64,000 nucleotides of DNA from Prauserella flavalba (lineage in GTDB: Bacteria > Actinomycetota > Actinomycetes > Mycobacteriales > Pseudonocardiaceae). Below, piece by piece: positions 12,064 through 21,257 of this stretch. The position numbers and the translations under genes were made by a program. How positions within the stretch are numbered: position 1 is the first letter of the stretch; each line of letters starts with the position of its first letter. The stretch is from positions 1 to 64,000 of the forward strand of contig NZ_MASU01000003.1 of assembly GCF_003202235.1 (NCBI RefSeq). Direction: 5' to 3'. The notes under the pieces were generated by a model. The model did not search any database. It was not told where the DNA came from and saw nothing but the letters and a program-made list of their open reading frames with translations.

Positions 12064-13061
12064 CGCGGGGTCCTTTCCGGGTGAGCAAGGGAGCTTTGCT
12101 CTCGAAAAACGGGAGTAAAGCTCCCTTGCTCCCGCTTGGTGATGATCAGGACGGTCGCGAGAGTCACCGTCACGACCAGTGCGGCGAGGGCCGCGAGGGT
12201 CCAGGCGTCGGGGGAGAGCAGCGGCTGGCCGCGCAGCGCCTGCCACGTGACGAGCCCGGTCAGCCCCGCGTACGCGAAGCCCGCCACGAACATCAGCCGC
12301 ATCCGCACCGTGCCGTCGCGCAGCACCGGCAACCGGGTGGCGAGCAGGCCGAGCAGCAACGCCAGCAGCGGCAGCACCTGCAGGGCGTGCATGCCGACGA
12401 AGTGCGGGATGCGCAGGTCACCGCCGGTGGTGCTCCAGCCGGTGATTGGCATGGCCGGGCCGCCGTCCGCGACGCCGACGCTGTGCGCGCCGATGAACCC
12501 CGTGGGTGTGCCGTTGCGCATCGACTCCAGCTGCTCGCTCGTCGGCCCGAGCATGAGCGCCCCGAGCCCGGCTCCCACCAGCGAGATCACGGCGCCGAGG
12601 CGGATCGCCCAGCGCGAGGCCCCGTCGGGGATCGGTGTGCGCAGCAGCAGGATGGTCAGCACGAGCGTGCCCGCCCACAGTGCCGCGACGGACCCGCCCA
12701 TGACGCTGAACAGCACCTGGTCCACCGGCGTCGAGGCGTTGAAGTGACTGGCCCTTCCGCGCACCACCTGCGTGACGATGATCGCGTACTCCACGAACAG
12801 GATCACCGCGATCCCGGTGGACACCCGGTACGCCAGCCGTTGCCGTGACCGCAGCAGGGTCAGCAGCCACGCCCACGTGACGCAGTACAGGGCGATGGAC
12901 ACCGCGAACTTGAACGGCTTCAGCCAGATCGGCGCGCCGAGCAGCACGCGGTCGTCGAGCAGTAGTCCTCCGGCCGAGACGACGGCCATCGCCGCCATCG
13001 CGCCTGCGCAGATCGTCATCGGGCGGTGCCAGGTCCTTGCCTGGCCGAGCAGGTCGGACAT
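12060..13061 (-). CDS. Multi-pass membrane protein of unknown function
   Basis: 333 aa with about eight hydrophobic segments, starting after a short cytoplasmic N-terminus (MSDLLGQARTWHRP). I do not recognise a characterised family. Conserved-looking features include the motif WLKPFKFAVSIALY and the loop STTGGDLRIPHFVGMHALQ, with polar and histidine residues between helices. The last 25 residues are hydrophilic and largely encoded by a dispersed palindrome, unlike the rest. It is first in an operon with the ABA4-like and PNP genes and divergent from a MerR gene, suggesting regulated expression. Confidence 0.75.
   Translation of the reverse strand: MSDLLGQARTWHRPMTICAGAMAAMAVVSAGGLLLDDRVLLGAPIWLKPFKFAVSIALYCVTWAWLLTLLRSRQRLAYRVSTGIAVILFVEYAIIVTQVVRGRASHFNASTPVDQVLFSVMGGSVAALWAGTLVLTILLLRTPIPDGASRWAIRLGAVISLVGAGLGALMLGPTSEQLESMRNGTPTGFIGAHSVGVADGGPAMPITGWSTTGGDLRIPHFVGMHALQVLPLLALLLGLLATRLPVLRDGTVRMRLMFVAGFAYAGLTGLVTWQALRGQPLLSPDAWTLAALAALVVTVTLATVLIITKREQGSFTPVFREQSSLAHPERTPR
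12083..12131. repeat. Dispersed palindromic repeat A, copy 2, inside a coding sequence
   Basis: A 22-bp inverted repeat with a 5-base A/T loop and two mismatches, the same family as 7541-7592 and 26538-26586. It lies within the 3' end of the membrane-protein gene at 12060-13061 and is translated as about 17 residues (REQGSFTPVF then REQSSLAH). As RNA it could attenuate readthrough into the ABA4-like gene. Confidence 0.85.
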
Positions 13062-13072
13062 GCCGGGCTCCT

Positions 13073-13095
13073 TATAGATAGTGATACTACCTATA
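13073..13095. promoter_or_regulatory. Operator-like dyad between the membrane operon and merR
   Basis: TATAGATAGT-GAT-ACTACCTATA is an inverted repeat matching at 9 of 10 positions. It lies 11 bases upstream of the membrane-protein start and 52 bases upstream of the favoured MerR start. Its A+T richness stands out. It is the probable binding site of the adjacent MerR-type regulator for both directions. A -10-like TACACT follows at 13105-13110. Confidence 0.6.
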
Positions 13096-13147
13096 GCGGG
13101 AAGCTACACTATCCATGCTGAGGATTCCACAGGAAGGCGACGAACGT

Positions 13148-13789
13148 ATGCGGATGGCCGAGCTGAGCAGGGAGTCCGGGGTCCCGGTCGCGACGATCAA
13201 GTACTACCTGCGCGAGGGCCTGCTCCCGCCCGGGGAGCGCACCAGCCCCAACCAGGCGCGCTACGACGCCGCCCACGTGCGCAGGCTCAAGCTGATCCGC
13301 GCCCTCCTCGACATCGGCGGGCTGTCCATCGCGGCCGTCCGCGACGTGATCGCCGGGCTCGGGCAGGAGACCTCCACCCACGACGTGCTCGGCATCGCGC
13401 AGCACGGCCTTCCGCTGCCCACCGTGGAGGTGAGCGAGGAGGCGCGGGCGTGGGCGATGGAGCGGCTGGAGGCACTCGCCGACAAACGGGACTGGGTGAT
13501 CGCGCCCGGCACGCCCATCGTCGAGGCGCTGGTGGGCGTGCTGTGCACCTACCGCGACCTCGGCCACCCCGAACTCGCCGAGCGGCTCGACGACTACGCC
13601 GAGGCCGCCGACCTCGTCGCGGGCACCGATCTCGACACCGTCGCCGCCCTCGGACAACGGGAGGCGATCGTGGAGGCGGCCGTGATCGGCACCGTGCTCG
13701 GCGACGCGCTGCACGCCGCGCTGCGCAGGCTCGCCCACGCGAAAGCCTCACGTGACCGGTTCGGTGCAACCGCGGTGAAGCTGCAGTGA
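13148..13789 (+). CDS. MerR-family transcriptional regulator
   Basis: Regulator of 213 aa. The winged helix-turn-helix is at the N-terminus (MAELSRESGVPVATIKYYLR, then GLLPPGERTSPNQARY), followed by the dimerisation helix and a C-terminal domain of about 130 residues without a recognisable metal-binding Cys motif, so a small-molecule or protein signal is more likely. The ATG at 13148 follows AGGAAGG at good spacing; an in-frame ATG at 13115 would add 11 residues and is possible if the message is leaderless. The stop codon lies inside repeat B. Confidence 0.85.
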   Translation: MRMAELSRESGVPVATIKYYLREGLLPPGERTSPNQARYDAAHVRRLKLIRALLDIGGLSIAAVRDVIAGLGQETSTHDVLGIAQHGLPLPTVEVSEEARAWAMERLEALADKRDWVIAPGTPIVEALVGVLCTYRDLGHPELAERLDDYAEAADLVAGTDLDTVAALGQREAIVEAAVIGTVLGDALHAALRRLAHAKASRDRFGATAVKLQ

Positions 13790-13837
13790 AGGCCACCTTC
13801 ACTGCGTTGAACGCAGTGAAGGTGGCCTTCACTGCAG
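13781..13837. repeat. Dispersed palindromic repeat B, copy 1
   Basis: A perfect 28-bp inverted repeat with a single-base loop; arms run CTGCAGTGAAGGCCACC then TTCACTGCGTT. Each arm is itself nearly palindromic (GCAGTGAAGG-N3-CCTTCACTGC). It sits between convergent merR and kinase genes and overlaps the merR stop, so it can serve as a two-way terminator. Related copies are at 36573-36629 and 49361-49478. Confidence 0.88.
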
Positions 13838-13850
13838 TTGGGCTCGCCCG

Positions 13851-15548
13851 CTAGTCGGTCATCTGGAACGTCGGCACGATGCGGTCGAACAACTCACTGC
13901 GGCCGAGGCGTTCCTGCTCGACGGGCACCGTCACGCTCACCACCCACAGGCTCGACCCGCTGAGGAACACCTCCGCGACCGTCGTCCTGTTCATCGCCCG
14001 CTCACCGCTCGCGCCGCGCTCCGCCGTCCGGTACGTCACGAGCACGCCGTCACGGTCGCCGAGCGGCTCCGAGCGCACCAGCGTGAAATCACCCTGGGCC
14101 CAGAACCCGCCGAGCGTGGTGACGTAGTCGTCCACGGTGTAGGCGTCCGAATACTGCGCGAACCGTTCCACGCCCAGCACCTGCGCGCCATCGGCGGAGA
14201 CGAACTGCACCTTGGTGCTGGTGGGCAGCTCCGTCTCCGGCTGCTGGGTGACGAACTTCGTCCAGTCGGCGGGCACCTCGACCGAGAACAGGCCGCCCTT
14301 CGCGCCCTGCAGGTTGGTCGCGTCGCCCTCGCGCGTGACCAGTTCCTGCCGCGGGGCGGGAGCCGCGGCAGGTGTCGGCTCCTCCGCGCGGTCCGGCGCC
14401 GACAGCGGCTGGCCCGCGAGGACACGCGTGAGCACGAACCCGCCCGCCACCGCCAGCACGAACAGCAGCATCACCACCACGACAAGGGCCACCGTTCGCG
14501 CCGTCGACCGCCCGGCGTGCACCGGGGCCGGACCGCTGGCCGCCGCGGCACCCCCGCCGAACGGCAGCGGTCCCGGGTCGGCCGCGAGCGCTCCGCCGCT
14601 GTCGTCGGCTCCGGACTCCGGTGCGGCGGCCGGCATCGCCGGGATCACCCGCGTCACGCTCGCCTCCGGCCCGGCGGGCGTGCTCTGGCGGAACAGCTCC
14701 GGAGGGAACAGCGGGTGCCGGGGCTGCGCCAGGAACGGGTACAGCCTTCGCCGCACCTCCGACAGCGACATCCGCGCCGACGGCTCCTTGGCCATCAGGC
14801 CCCGGATCAACGCGGCGAGCGGACCGGGGGAGGGTTTCGGCACCTCGCCGTGCACGACGCTGCTCACCGTCTCCAATGGATCGCCGTCGACGTCGTAGGG
14901 CGGGCGCCCCTCCGTGGCGGCGAACAGCGTCGCGCCGAGCCCCCACAGGTCCGCCGTGTACGTCACCGCGCCACCGGAGGCGACTTCGGGCGCGATGAAC
15001 GCGGGCGAGCCGAGCATGGTCCCCGTGTGGGTCATGGTGACCTCGGAGACGTTGCGGGCGATGCCGAAGTCGGTGAGCTTGATGCGGCCGTCCTGCGCCA
15101 CCAGCACGTTGCCGGGCTTGACGTCCCGGTGGGTGATGCCTGCCGCGTGCGCCGCCTCCAGTGCCGCGGCCACCGCGTCGGCCACCGCCGCCGCCTGCGC
15201 GACCGTGAGCCGCCTGCCGTCCCTCAGCAGCGCGGCGAGGCTGCGCGAGGGCAGCAGTTCCATCACGACGTACGGATCGCCGTGCTCCAGCACGACGTCG
15301 TGCAGGATGACCACGTTCGGGTGGGACAGCACCGCGATCGCCCTGGCCTCGCGGAGCGTGCGCTCGCGGACCTCTCCCGCCTGGTCCGGCGGTACGCCCG
15401 CCGGCATCCGGACCTCCTTGACCGCGACGGGCCGCTGGAGGAACTCGTCGCGCGCCGCCCAGACCGTGCCCATCGCCCCCGAGCCGAGCACCGAGCGCAG
15501 CCGGTAGCGACCGGCGACGAGGCGCGAATCGTCAGTGGGGGCGGACAC
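13851..15548 (-). CDS. Receptor-type serine/threonine protein kinase
   Basis: 565-aa Hanks-type kinase. The kinase domain spans about 12-275: glycine loop LGSGAMGTVW, Lys44 in VAVKE, catalytic HRDVKPGN at 140-147, DFG at 160-162, APE around 186-188. A proline/alanine-rich juxtamembrane stretch leads to one membrane helix at about 352-376, and about 180 extracellular residues follow. The outer domain lacks PASTA repeats, so it is not PknB-like; it resembles the PknD/E-type arrangement with an unrecognised sensor. The start is GTG at 15548. It is divergent from mutA and convergent with merR. Confidence 0.92.
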   Translation of the reverse strand: MSAPTDDSRLVAGRYRLRSVLGSGAMGTVWAARDEFLQRPVAVKEVRMPAGVPPDQAGEVRERTLREARAIAVLSHPNVVILHDVVLEHGDPYVVMELLPSRSLAALLRDGRRLTVAQAAAVADAVAAALEAAHAAGITHRDVKPGNVLVAQDGRIKLTDFGIARNVSEVTMTHTGTMLGSPAFIAPEVASGGAVTYTADLWGLGATLFAATEGRPPYDVDGDPLETVSSVVHGEVPKPSPGPLAALIRGLMAKEPSARMSLSEVRRRLYPFLAQPRHPLFPPELFRQSTPAGPEASVTRVIPAMPAAAPESGADDSGGALAADPGPLPFGGGAAAASGPAPVHAGRSTARTVALVVVVMLLFVLAVAGGFVLTRVLAGQPLSAPDRAEEPTPAAAPAPRQELVTREGDATNLQGAKGGLFSVEVPADWTKFVTQQPETELPTSTKVQFVSADGAQVLGVERFAQYSDAYTVDDYVTTLGGFWAQGDFTLVRSEPLGDRDGVLVTYRTAERGASGERAMNRTTVAEVFLSGSSLWVVSVTVPVEQERLGRSELFDRIVPTFQMTD

Positions 15549-15599
15549 GACCCCTATTGTGGCGAACCGCCGGCGAGGGCCACGCTCGCCCAGTGTTGT

Positions 15600-15655
15600 T
15601 AGCCGGGATTTGCATCACATTTGCGGGCCGGTCGGTGCCCCTACCATGAGTTGTT
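15600..15655 (+). promoter_or_regulatory. Probable leaderless promoter of mutAB-meaB
   Basis: No Shine-Dalgarno sequence precedes the mutA ATG. A -10-like TACCAT at 15642-15647 would place the transcript start at or next to the ATG at 15656, as in leaderless actinobacterial messages. A TTGCGG at 15621 could be the -35 with a short spacer. Confidence 0.35.
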
Positions 15656-17521
15656 ATGACAGAAGTGGCTGGGACACCGGCGTCCGCGCCCGCTGAGCTC
15701 ACGCTCGCGGCCGAGTTCGGCGCCCCCGACCGGGCCGGCTGGGAGCGGCTCGTGGCAGGCGTGCTGAAGAAGAGCGGCGCGCTGCCGGAGGACTTCACGG
15801 GGGCGCCGCAGAGTCTGCTCACCACCACGACCTATGACGGCATCGAGATCCAGCCGCTCTACACCGCCGAGGACGGTGCGCCGCCCGCCGGGTTTCCCGG
15901 GCTGCCGCCGTTCGTGCGCGGTGGCCGCGCCGAGGGCCAGGTGAGCACGGGCTGGGACGTGCGTGCCCTGCACGCCGGCTCCGACGCCGCGACCGTGAAC
16001 GAGGACGTGCTGGCCGACTTGGAGAACGGCGTCAACTCCGTGTGGCTGCGCGTCGGCGAGACGGCCGTGCCCGTGGCCGACCTCGGGCGCGCGCTGCGGG
16101 ACGTCTACCTCGACCTGGCGCCGATCGTGCTCGACGCGGGCGAGGAGTACGAGGCCGCCGCCGAGGCCCTGCTCGCGGTGCTCGCCGAGCGCGAGATCCC
16201 CTCCGGTGAGGCGTCCGGAACCCTCGGCGCCGATCCGATCGGCCTGCAGGCACGCACCGGCACCGAACACGACCTCGCCCCCGCGGCGGCGCTCGCCGCC
16301 AGGGTCGCGCAGCGGTACCCGGGCCTGCGCACGCTCGTGGTCGACGCGTTGCCGTTCCACGAGGCGGGCGGCTCGGACGCGCAGGAGCTCGGCGCGTCCG
16401 TCGCCGCGGGTGTCGCCTACCTTCGCGCGCTGACGGACGCGGGCCTGAGCGTGGAGGACGCGGCGGCCCAGCTGGAGTTCCGGTACGCGGCGACCGGCGA
16501 CCAGTTCCTCACCATCGCCAAGTTCCGTGCCGCACGCAGGCTGTGGGCCCGCGTCACGGAGGTGTCCGGCGCGAACGGCGTCGCGATGCGCCAGCATGCC
16601 GTCACCTCGCCCGCCATGCTGACCAGGCGCGATCCGTGGGTGAACATGCTGCGCACCACGGTCGCCTGCTTCGCGGCGGGCGTCGGTGGCGCGGACGCCG
16701 TCACCGTGCTGCCCTTCGACGCCGCCATCGGCAGGCCCGACGCGTTCTCCCGCCGGATCGCCCGCAACACGCAGACGATCCTGCTCGAGGAGTCCAAACT
16801 GGCCGGTGTGATCGACCCTGCGGGCGGCTCCTGGTACGTCGAGAACCTCACCGACGCGCTGGCACAGGCCGCGTGGCGCGAGTTCACCGCCATCGAGAAG
16901 GCGGGCGGCATCCGGGCCGAGCTGTCCTCCGGCGCGCTGGCCGAGCGGCTCGCGGCGACGTGGGACGCGCGGGCCAGGCGGCTCGCCACCCGCGAGGACC
17001 CGATCACCGGCGTCAGCGAGTTCCCGCACCTGGACGAGAAGGGCGTCGAGCGCGAGCCCGCACCGTCGGTTGTGGACGGTGGCGGCCTTCCCCGCGTTCG
17101 CTACGCGCAGGAGTACGAAGAGCTGCGGGACCGTTCCGACGCCTACCTCGCCGCACACGGTGAGCGGCCGTCGGTGTTCCTCGCGACCCTCGGCCCGCTC
17201 GCCGCCCACACGGCGCGCGCCACGTTCGCGGCCAACCTGTTCCAGGCGGGCGGCGTGCGGCCGGTCAACCCGGGCGTGACCGACGACGTGGTGAGGGCGT
17301 TCCGGGAGAGCGGCACCCCGGTCGCGTGCCTGTGCGGCAGCGACAAGTCCTACGCCGAGGAGGCGGCCGAGCTCGCCGCGGCGCTGCGGGAGGCCGGAGC
17401 CACCGAGGTGCTGCTGGCCGGCAAGCCGGGCGACTACGACGGCGTCACCGGGTACGTCCACGCCGGATGCGACGCGCTGGCGGTGCTCAGGAGCACCCTC
17501 GACAAGCTGGGAGTCGACTGA
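15656..17521 (+). CDS. mutA: Methylmalonyl-CoA mutase small subunit
   Basis: 621-aa non-catalytic partner of MutB in the adenosylcobalamin-dependent conversion of (R)-methylmalonyl-CoA to succinyl-CoA. It has the TIM-barrel domain ([57 protein letters not shown]) and a degenerate C-terminal B12-like domain without the DxHxxG cobalamin ligand motif, as normal for this subunit. Its stop overlaps the mutB start (ATGA), which favours equimolar synthesis. Confidence 0.95.
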   Translation: MTEVAGTPASAPAELTLAAEFGAPDRAGWERLVAGVLKKSGALPEDFTGAPQSLLTTTTYDGIEIQPLYTAEDGAPPAGFPGLPPFVRGGRAEGQVSTGWDVRALHAGSDAATVNEDVLADLENGVNSVWLRVGETAVPVADLGRALRDVYLDLAPIVLDAGEEYEAAAEALLAVLAEREIPSGEASGTLGADPIGLQARTGTEHDLAPAAALAARVAQRYPGLRTLVVDALPFHEAGGSDAQELGASVAAGVAYLRALTDAGLSVEDAAAQLEFRYAATGDQFLTIAKFRAARRLWARVTEVSGANGVAMRQHAVTSPAMLTRRDPWVNMLRTTVACFAAGVGGADAVTVLPFDAAIGRPDAFSRRIARNTQTILLEESKLAGVIDPAGGSWYVENLTDALAQAAWREFTAIEKAGGIRAELSSGALAERLAATWDARARRLATREDPITGVSEFPHLDEKGVEREPAPSVVDGGGLPRVRYAQEYEELRDRSDAYLAAHGERPSVFLATLGPLAAHTARATFAANLFQAGGVRPVNPGVTDDVVRAFRESGTPVACLCGSDKSYAEEAAELAAALREAGATEVLLAGKPGDYDGVTGYVHAGCDALAVLRSTLDKLGVD

Positions 17522-19689
17522 TGACCATTCCCGACTTCACCGACGTCGAGCTCGGCACCCCGGAGCGGGGTGCGCAGCGGGACTGGGCGGACGCGCTGCA
17601 CGCGAGCACCGGCAAGGGCGCCGACGCGCTGGTGTGGGAGACGCCGGAGGGCATCGGCGTCAAGCCGCTCTACACCGCCGACGATCTGTCTGATGTGGAC
17701 TTCCTGAACACGTACCCCGGCATGGCGCCGTTCCTGCGCGGGCCGTACCCGACGATGTATGTCAACCAGCCGTGGACCATCCGGCAGTACGCCGGCTTCT
17801 CCACGGCCGAGGAGTCCAACGCCTTCTACCGCCGCAACCTCGCGGCCGGGCAGAAGGGTCTCTCGGTCGCGTTCGACCTGGCCACGCACCGCGGGTACGA
17901 CTCCGACCACCCGCGCGTGTCCGGCGACGTCGGCATGGCGGGCGTGGCGATCGACTCGATCTACGACATGCGGCAGCTCTTCGACGGCATCCCGCTCGAC
18001 AAGATGAGCGTGTCGATGACCATGAACGGCGCGGTGCTGCCGGTGATGGCGCTCTACGTCGTCGCCGCCGAGGAACAGGGCGTCAAGCCCGAACAGCTCA
18101 CGGGGACCATCCAGAACGACATCCTCAAGGAGTTCATGGTCCGCAACACCTACATCTACCCGCCGCAGCCCTCGATGCGGATCATCTCCGACATCTTCGG
18201 CTTCACCTCGCAGCACATGCCGAGGTTCAACTCGATCTCGATCTCCGGCTATCACATGCAGGAGGCCGGGGCGACCGCCGACCTGGAGCTCGCCTACACG
18301 CTCGCCGACGGCGTCGAGTACATCCGCGCCGGGCTCGACGCGGGCCTCGGCATCGACAAGTTCGCGCCGCGACTGTCGTTCTTCTGGGCGATCGGCATGA
18401 ACTTCTTCATGGAGGTCGCGAAGATGCGCGCGGCCCGCCTGCTGTGGGCCAAGCTCGTCAAGCAGTTCTCGCCCGAGTCGGAGAAGTCCCTGTCGCTGCG
18501 TACGCACTGCCAGACCTCCGGCTGGTCGCTGACCGCACAGGACGTCTACAACAACGTGGTCCGCACGTGTGTCGAGGCGATGGCGGCCACCCAGGGGCAC
18601 ACGCAGTCGCTGCACACCAACGCCCTCGACGAGGCGCTCGCGCTGCCCACCGACTTCTCCGCCCGCATCGCGCGCAACACGCAGCTGTTGCTGCAGCAGG
18701 AGTCCGGCACCACGCGCGTGATCGACCCGTGGGGCGGCAGCGCGTTCGTCGAGCGGCTCACCTACGACCTCGCGCGCAAGGCGTGGGGCCACATCAGCGA
18801 GGTCGAGTCGGCGGGCGGCATGGCTCGCGCGATCGACGCCGGCATCCCCAAGCTGCGCATCGAGGAGGCCGCCGCGCGCACGCAGGCGCGCATCGACTCG
18901 GGCAGGCAGCCGGTGATCGGCGTCAACAAGTACCGCGTCGACGAGGAAGAACAGATCGACGTGCTCAAGGTCGACAACGCTGGCGTGCGAGCCCAGCAGC
19001 TGGAGAAGCTGCGCAGGCTGCGTGAGGAACGTGACTCCGGCGCCGTCGAGGACGCGCTGCGCAGGCTCACCGCGGGGGCTGAGTCGGACGGCAATCTGCT
19101 GTCGCTCGCGATCGACGCGGCGAGGGCCAAGGCCACGGTCGGGGAGATCTCGGAGGCACTGGAGAAGATCTGGGGCCGCCACTCAGGGCAGATTCGTACC
19201 ATTTCCGGCGTGTACCGGGACGAGGTCGGGAAATCCGAGAACGTGGAGACAGCCCGCGAACGGGTCGCCGCATTCGCCGAGGCCGAGGGGCGCCGCCCGC
19301 GCATCCTCGTCGCCAAAATGGGCCAGGACGGCCACGACCGAGGCCAGAAGGTGATCGCCACCGCGTTCGCCGACCTCGGCTTCGACGTCGACGTGGGCCC
19401 GCTGTTCTCCACCCCGGCCGAGGTCGCGCGGCAGGCGGTCGAGGCCGACGTGCACATTGTGGGCGTCTCGTCGCTCGCCGCGGGGCACCTGTCGCTGGTG
19501 CCCGCGCTGCGCGCCGAGCTCGCCGAGCTGGGGCGCGAGGACATCATGGTCGTGGTGGGTGGTGTGATCCCGCCGCAGGACTACGACGAGCTGCGCAAGG
19601 CGGGCGCGGCGGCGATCTTCGGTCCCGGCACGGTGATCGCGGAGGCCGCCATGGGCCTGCTCGACCAGCTCGACGCGCGACACTCGTAG
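17521..19689 (+). CDS. mutB: Methylmalonyl-CoA mutase large subunit
   Basis: 722-aa catalytic subunit. The substrate domain shows [40 protein letters not shown] and [15 protein letters not shown]. The C-terminal cobalamin domain has DGHDRG at 603-608 (the DxHxxG motif with His605 as lower cobalt ligand), then GVSSLAAGH and VVVGGVIP. The ATG at 17521 is chosen because it overlaps the mutA stop; upstream codons in this frame are shadow of mutA. It feeds propionyl-CoA carbon into the TCA cycle. Confidence 0.97.
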   Translation: MTIPDFTDVELGTPERGAQRDWADALHASTGKGADALVWETPEGIGVKPLYTADDLSDVDFLNTYPGMAPFLRGPYPTMYVNQPWTIRQYAGFSTAEESNAFYRRNLAAGQKGLSVAFDLATHRGYDSDHPRVSGDVGMAGVAIDSIYDMRQLFDGIPLDKMSVSMTMNGAVLPVMALYVVAAEEQGVKPEQLTGTIQNDILKEFMVRNTYIYPPQPSMRIISDIFGFTSQHMPRFNSISISGYHMQEAGATADLELAYTLADGVEYIRAGLDAGLGIDKFAPRLSFFWAIGMNFFMEVAKMRAARLLWAKLVKQFSPESEKSLSLRTHCQTSGWSLTAQDVYNNVVRTCVEAMAATQGHTQSLHTNALDEALALPTDFSARIARNTQLLLQQESGTTRVIDPWGGSAFVERLTYDLARKAWGHISEVESAGGMARAIDAGIPKLRIEEAAARTQARIDSGRQPVIGVNKYRVDEEEQIDVLKVDNAGVRAQQLEKLRRLREERDSGAVEDALRRLTAGAESDGNLLSLAIDAARAKATVGEISEALEKIWGRHSGQIRTISGVYRDEVGKSENVETARERVAAFAEAEGRRPRILVAKMGQDGHDRGQKVIATAFADLGFDVDVGPLFSTPAEVARQAVEADVHIVGVSSLAAGHLSLVPALRAELAELGREDIMVVVGGVIPPQDYDELRKAGAAAIFGPGTVIAEAAMGLLDQLDARHS

Positions 19690-19691
19690 GC

Positions 19692-20693
19692 ATGCCTCGC
19701 ACGATCGACGTCACCGCGTACGCCAAGGGTGTCCTCGCCGGTGATCGCGGGATCCTCTCGCGGGCCATCACCCTGGTCGAGTCCAGCAGGGCCGATCACC
19801 GGGGGCAGGCGCAGGACCTGCTGGTGGAGCTGCTGCCGCACGCCGGGGGCGCCCAGCGCGTCGGCATCACGGGCGTGCCCGGGGTCGGCAAGTCGACCTT
19901 CATCGACCAGCTCGGCACCAACCTGACCGAGGCGGGACACAAGGTCGCCGTGCTCGCCGTCGATCCGTCGTCCACACGCACCGGCGGCAGCATCCTCGGC
20001 GACAAGACCCGCATGGCCAGGCTGGCGGTCGACCCCTCGGCGTTCATCCGGCCGTCGCCGACCTCCGGCACGCTCGGCGGGGTCGCGAGGGCGACCAGGG
20101 AGACCATCGTGCTGATGGAGGCCGCGGGCTACGACGTCGTGCTGGTGGAGACGGTGGGGGTCGGGCAGTCCGAGGTGGCCGTGGCCAACATGGTCGACTG
20201 CTTCCTGTTTCTCACCCTGGCGCGAACGGGCGACCAGCTGCAGGGCATCAAGAAGGGCGTGCTGGAACTCGCCGACGTCATCGCCGTGAACAAGGCCGAC
20301 GGGGAGCACGAGCCCGAGGCCCGCAAGGCCGCGCGGGAGCTGTCCGGCGCGCTGCGGATGATCTACGGCCCTGACGCCGCGTGGACCCCGCCCGTGCTGA
20401 CGTGCAGCGCGCTGACCGGCAATGGGCTCGACACCGTGTGGCAGCAGATCGGCAGGCACCGGCAGACACTGGAGGACTCCGGCGAGCTGGCCCGCAAGCG
20501 CAGCACGCAGCAGGTGGACTGGACGTGGTCGATGGTGCGCGACCAGCTGCTCGACCGCCTCGCGACCCATCCGAACGTGCGCGAGCTGGTCCCCGAGGTC
20601 GAGCGGGACGTGCGGGAGGGCAGGCTCACGGCGACGCTGGCCGCCGAACGGATCCTCGAGGCTTTCGGCGGAGAGTCACCGCGTGGCGGCTGA
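19692..20693 (+). CDS. meaB: MeaB/ArgK-type G-protein chaperone of methylmalonyl-CoA mutase
   Basis: 333-aa GTPase that gates cobalamin loading and protects MutB from inactivation. Walker A is GVPGVGKST at 61-69. Other G motifs are [34 protein letters not shown] and NKAD. It begins 2 bases after the mutB stop, in the standard mutA-mutB-meaB order. Confidence 0.95.
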   Translation: MPRTIDVTAYAKGVLAGDRGILSRAITLVESSRADHRGQAQDLLVELLPHAGGAQRVGITGVPGVGKSTFIDQLGTNLTEAGHKVAVLAVDPSSTRTGGSILGDKTRMARLAVDPSAFIRPSPTSGTLGGVARATRETIVLMEAAGYDVVLVETVGVGQSEVAVANMVDCFLFLTLARTGDQLQGIKKGVLELADVIAVNKADGEHEPEARKAARELSGALRMIYGPDAAWTPPVLTCSALTGNGLDTVWQQIGRHRQTLEDSGELARKRSTQQVDWTWSMVRDQLLDRLATHPNVRELVPEVERDVREGRLTATLAAERILEAFGGESPRGG

Positions 20694-20726
20694 CGGCGAT
20701 CAGCTCGACAGGGCACACTGGGGCCC

Positions 20727-21014
20727 GTGCGCGTGTTTGCCGTCCTGGGTGTGCTGACCGTCCTCGCCGGTGTGCTGATTCTCGGTGTGCCCTCCGCCAC
20801 CGCCTCGGCCGCTCCCGCGACCGCTCAACCGGTCGTCGCGGCAGCCCCCGCGCTGACCCAGACGGAGCCGGGTCCCGTCCTCGACCCGCAGAACGAGGCT
20901 GACGCGAGGAACTCTCGCAACAAGCTGGTCGTGGGCGTCGCCGCCGCGGTGCTGCTGGGCATCGTCATCTGGGGCAGGCACATCCGCAGCAAGAAGAAGC
21001 CGAAGAAGAAGTAG
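20727..21014 (+). CDS. Small exported single-span membrane protein
   Basis: 95 aa. The N-terminus is a signal peptide ending near ASA (residue 27). An Ala/Pro-rich segment, a hydrophobic helix around 66-83 (KLVVGVAAAVLLGIVIWG) and a strongly basic tail (RSKKKPKKK) follow, suggesting an extracytoplasmic N-terminus and cytoplasmic tail. The start is GTG at 20727. I recognise no family; it may be cotranscribed with meaB, 33 bases upstream. Confidence 0.65.
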   Translation: MRVFAVLGVLTVLAGVLILGVPSATASAAPATAQPVVAAAPALTQTEPGPVLDPQNEADARNSRNKLVVGVAAAVLLGIVIWGRHIRSKKKPKKK

Positions 21015-21257
21015 TTCCGGCCGCTCGGCTCCGGCGCGTTTCGCCGTCCGTCGAGCTGTGGCACGTCGAACAGTGAAGCCGAACTCTCTGTAGCCGCTCA
21101 GCGCAAACCGGCTACCGTCTGTCTTGTCGCTAGGACATCCGGGTCTACCGATCACCTATTTGGTGCAAGACTAGGTGCAAATGCGTACGACAATGATTTC
21201 CCAGCGAGAGACAGTTGTGTCGACGCGCGCTGTGCTGGGCTCGTGCGGAGGTGCGGC
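21015..21257. promoter_or_regulatory. Non-coding region upstream of the M20 gene with a direct repeat
   Basis: About 240 bases without a credible gene. A GGTGCAA direct repeat at 21162-21168 and 21174-21180 (12-base spacing) lies in an A+T-richer stretch and resembles tandem regulator sites. GGAGG at 21247-21251 is the ribosome-binding site of the next gene. Confidence 0.4.
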
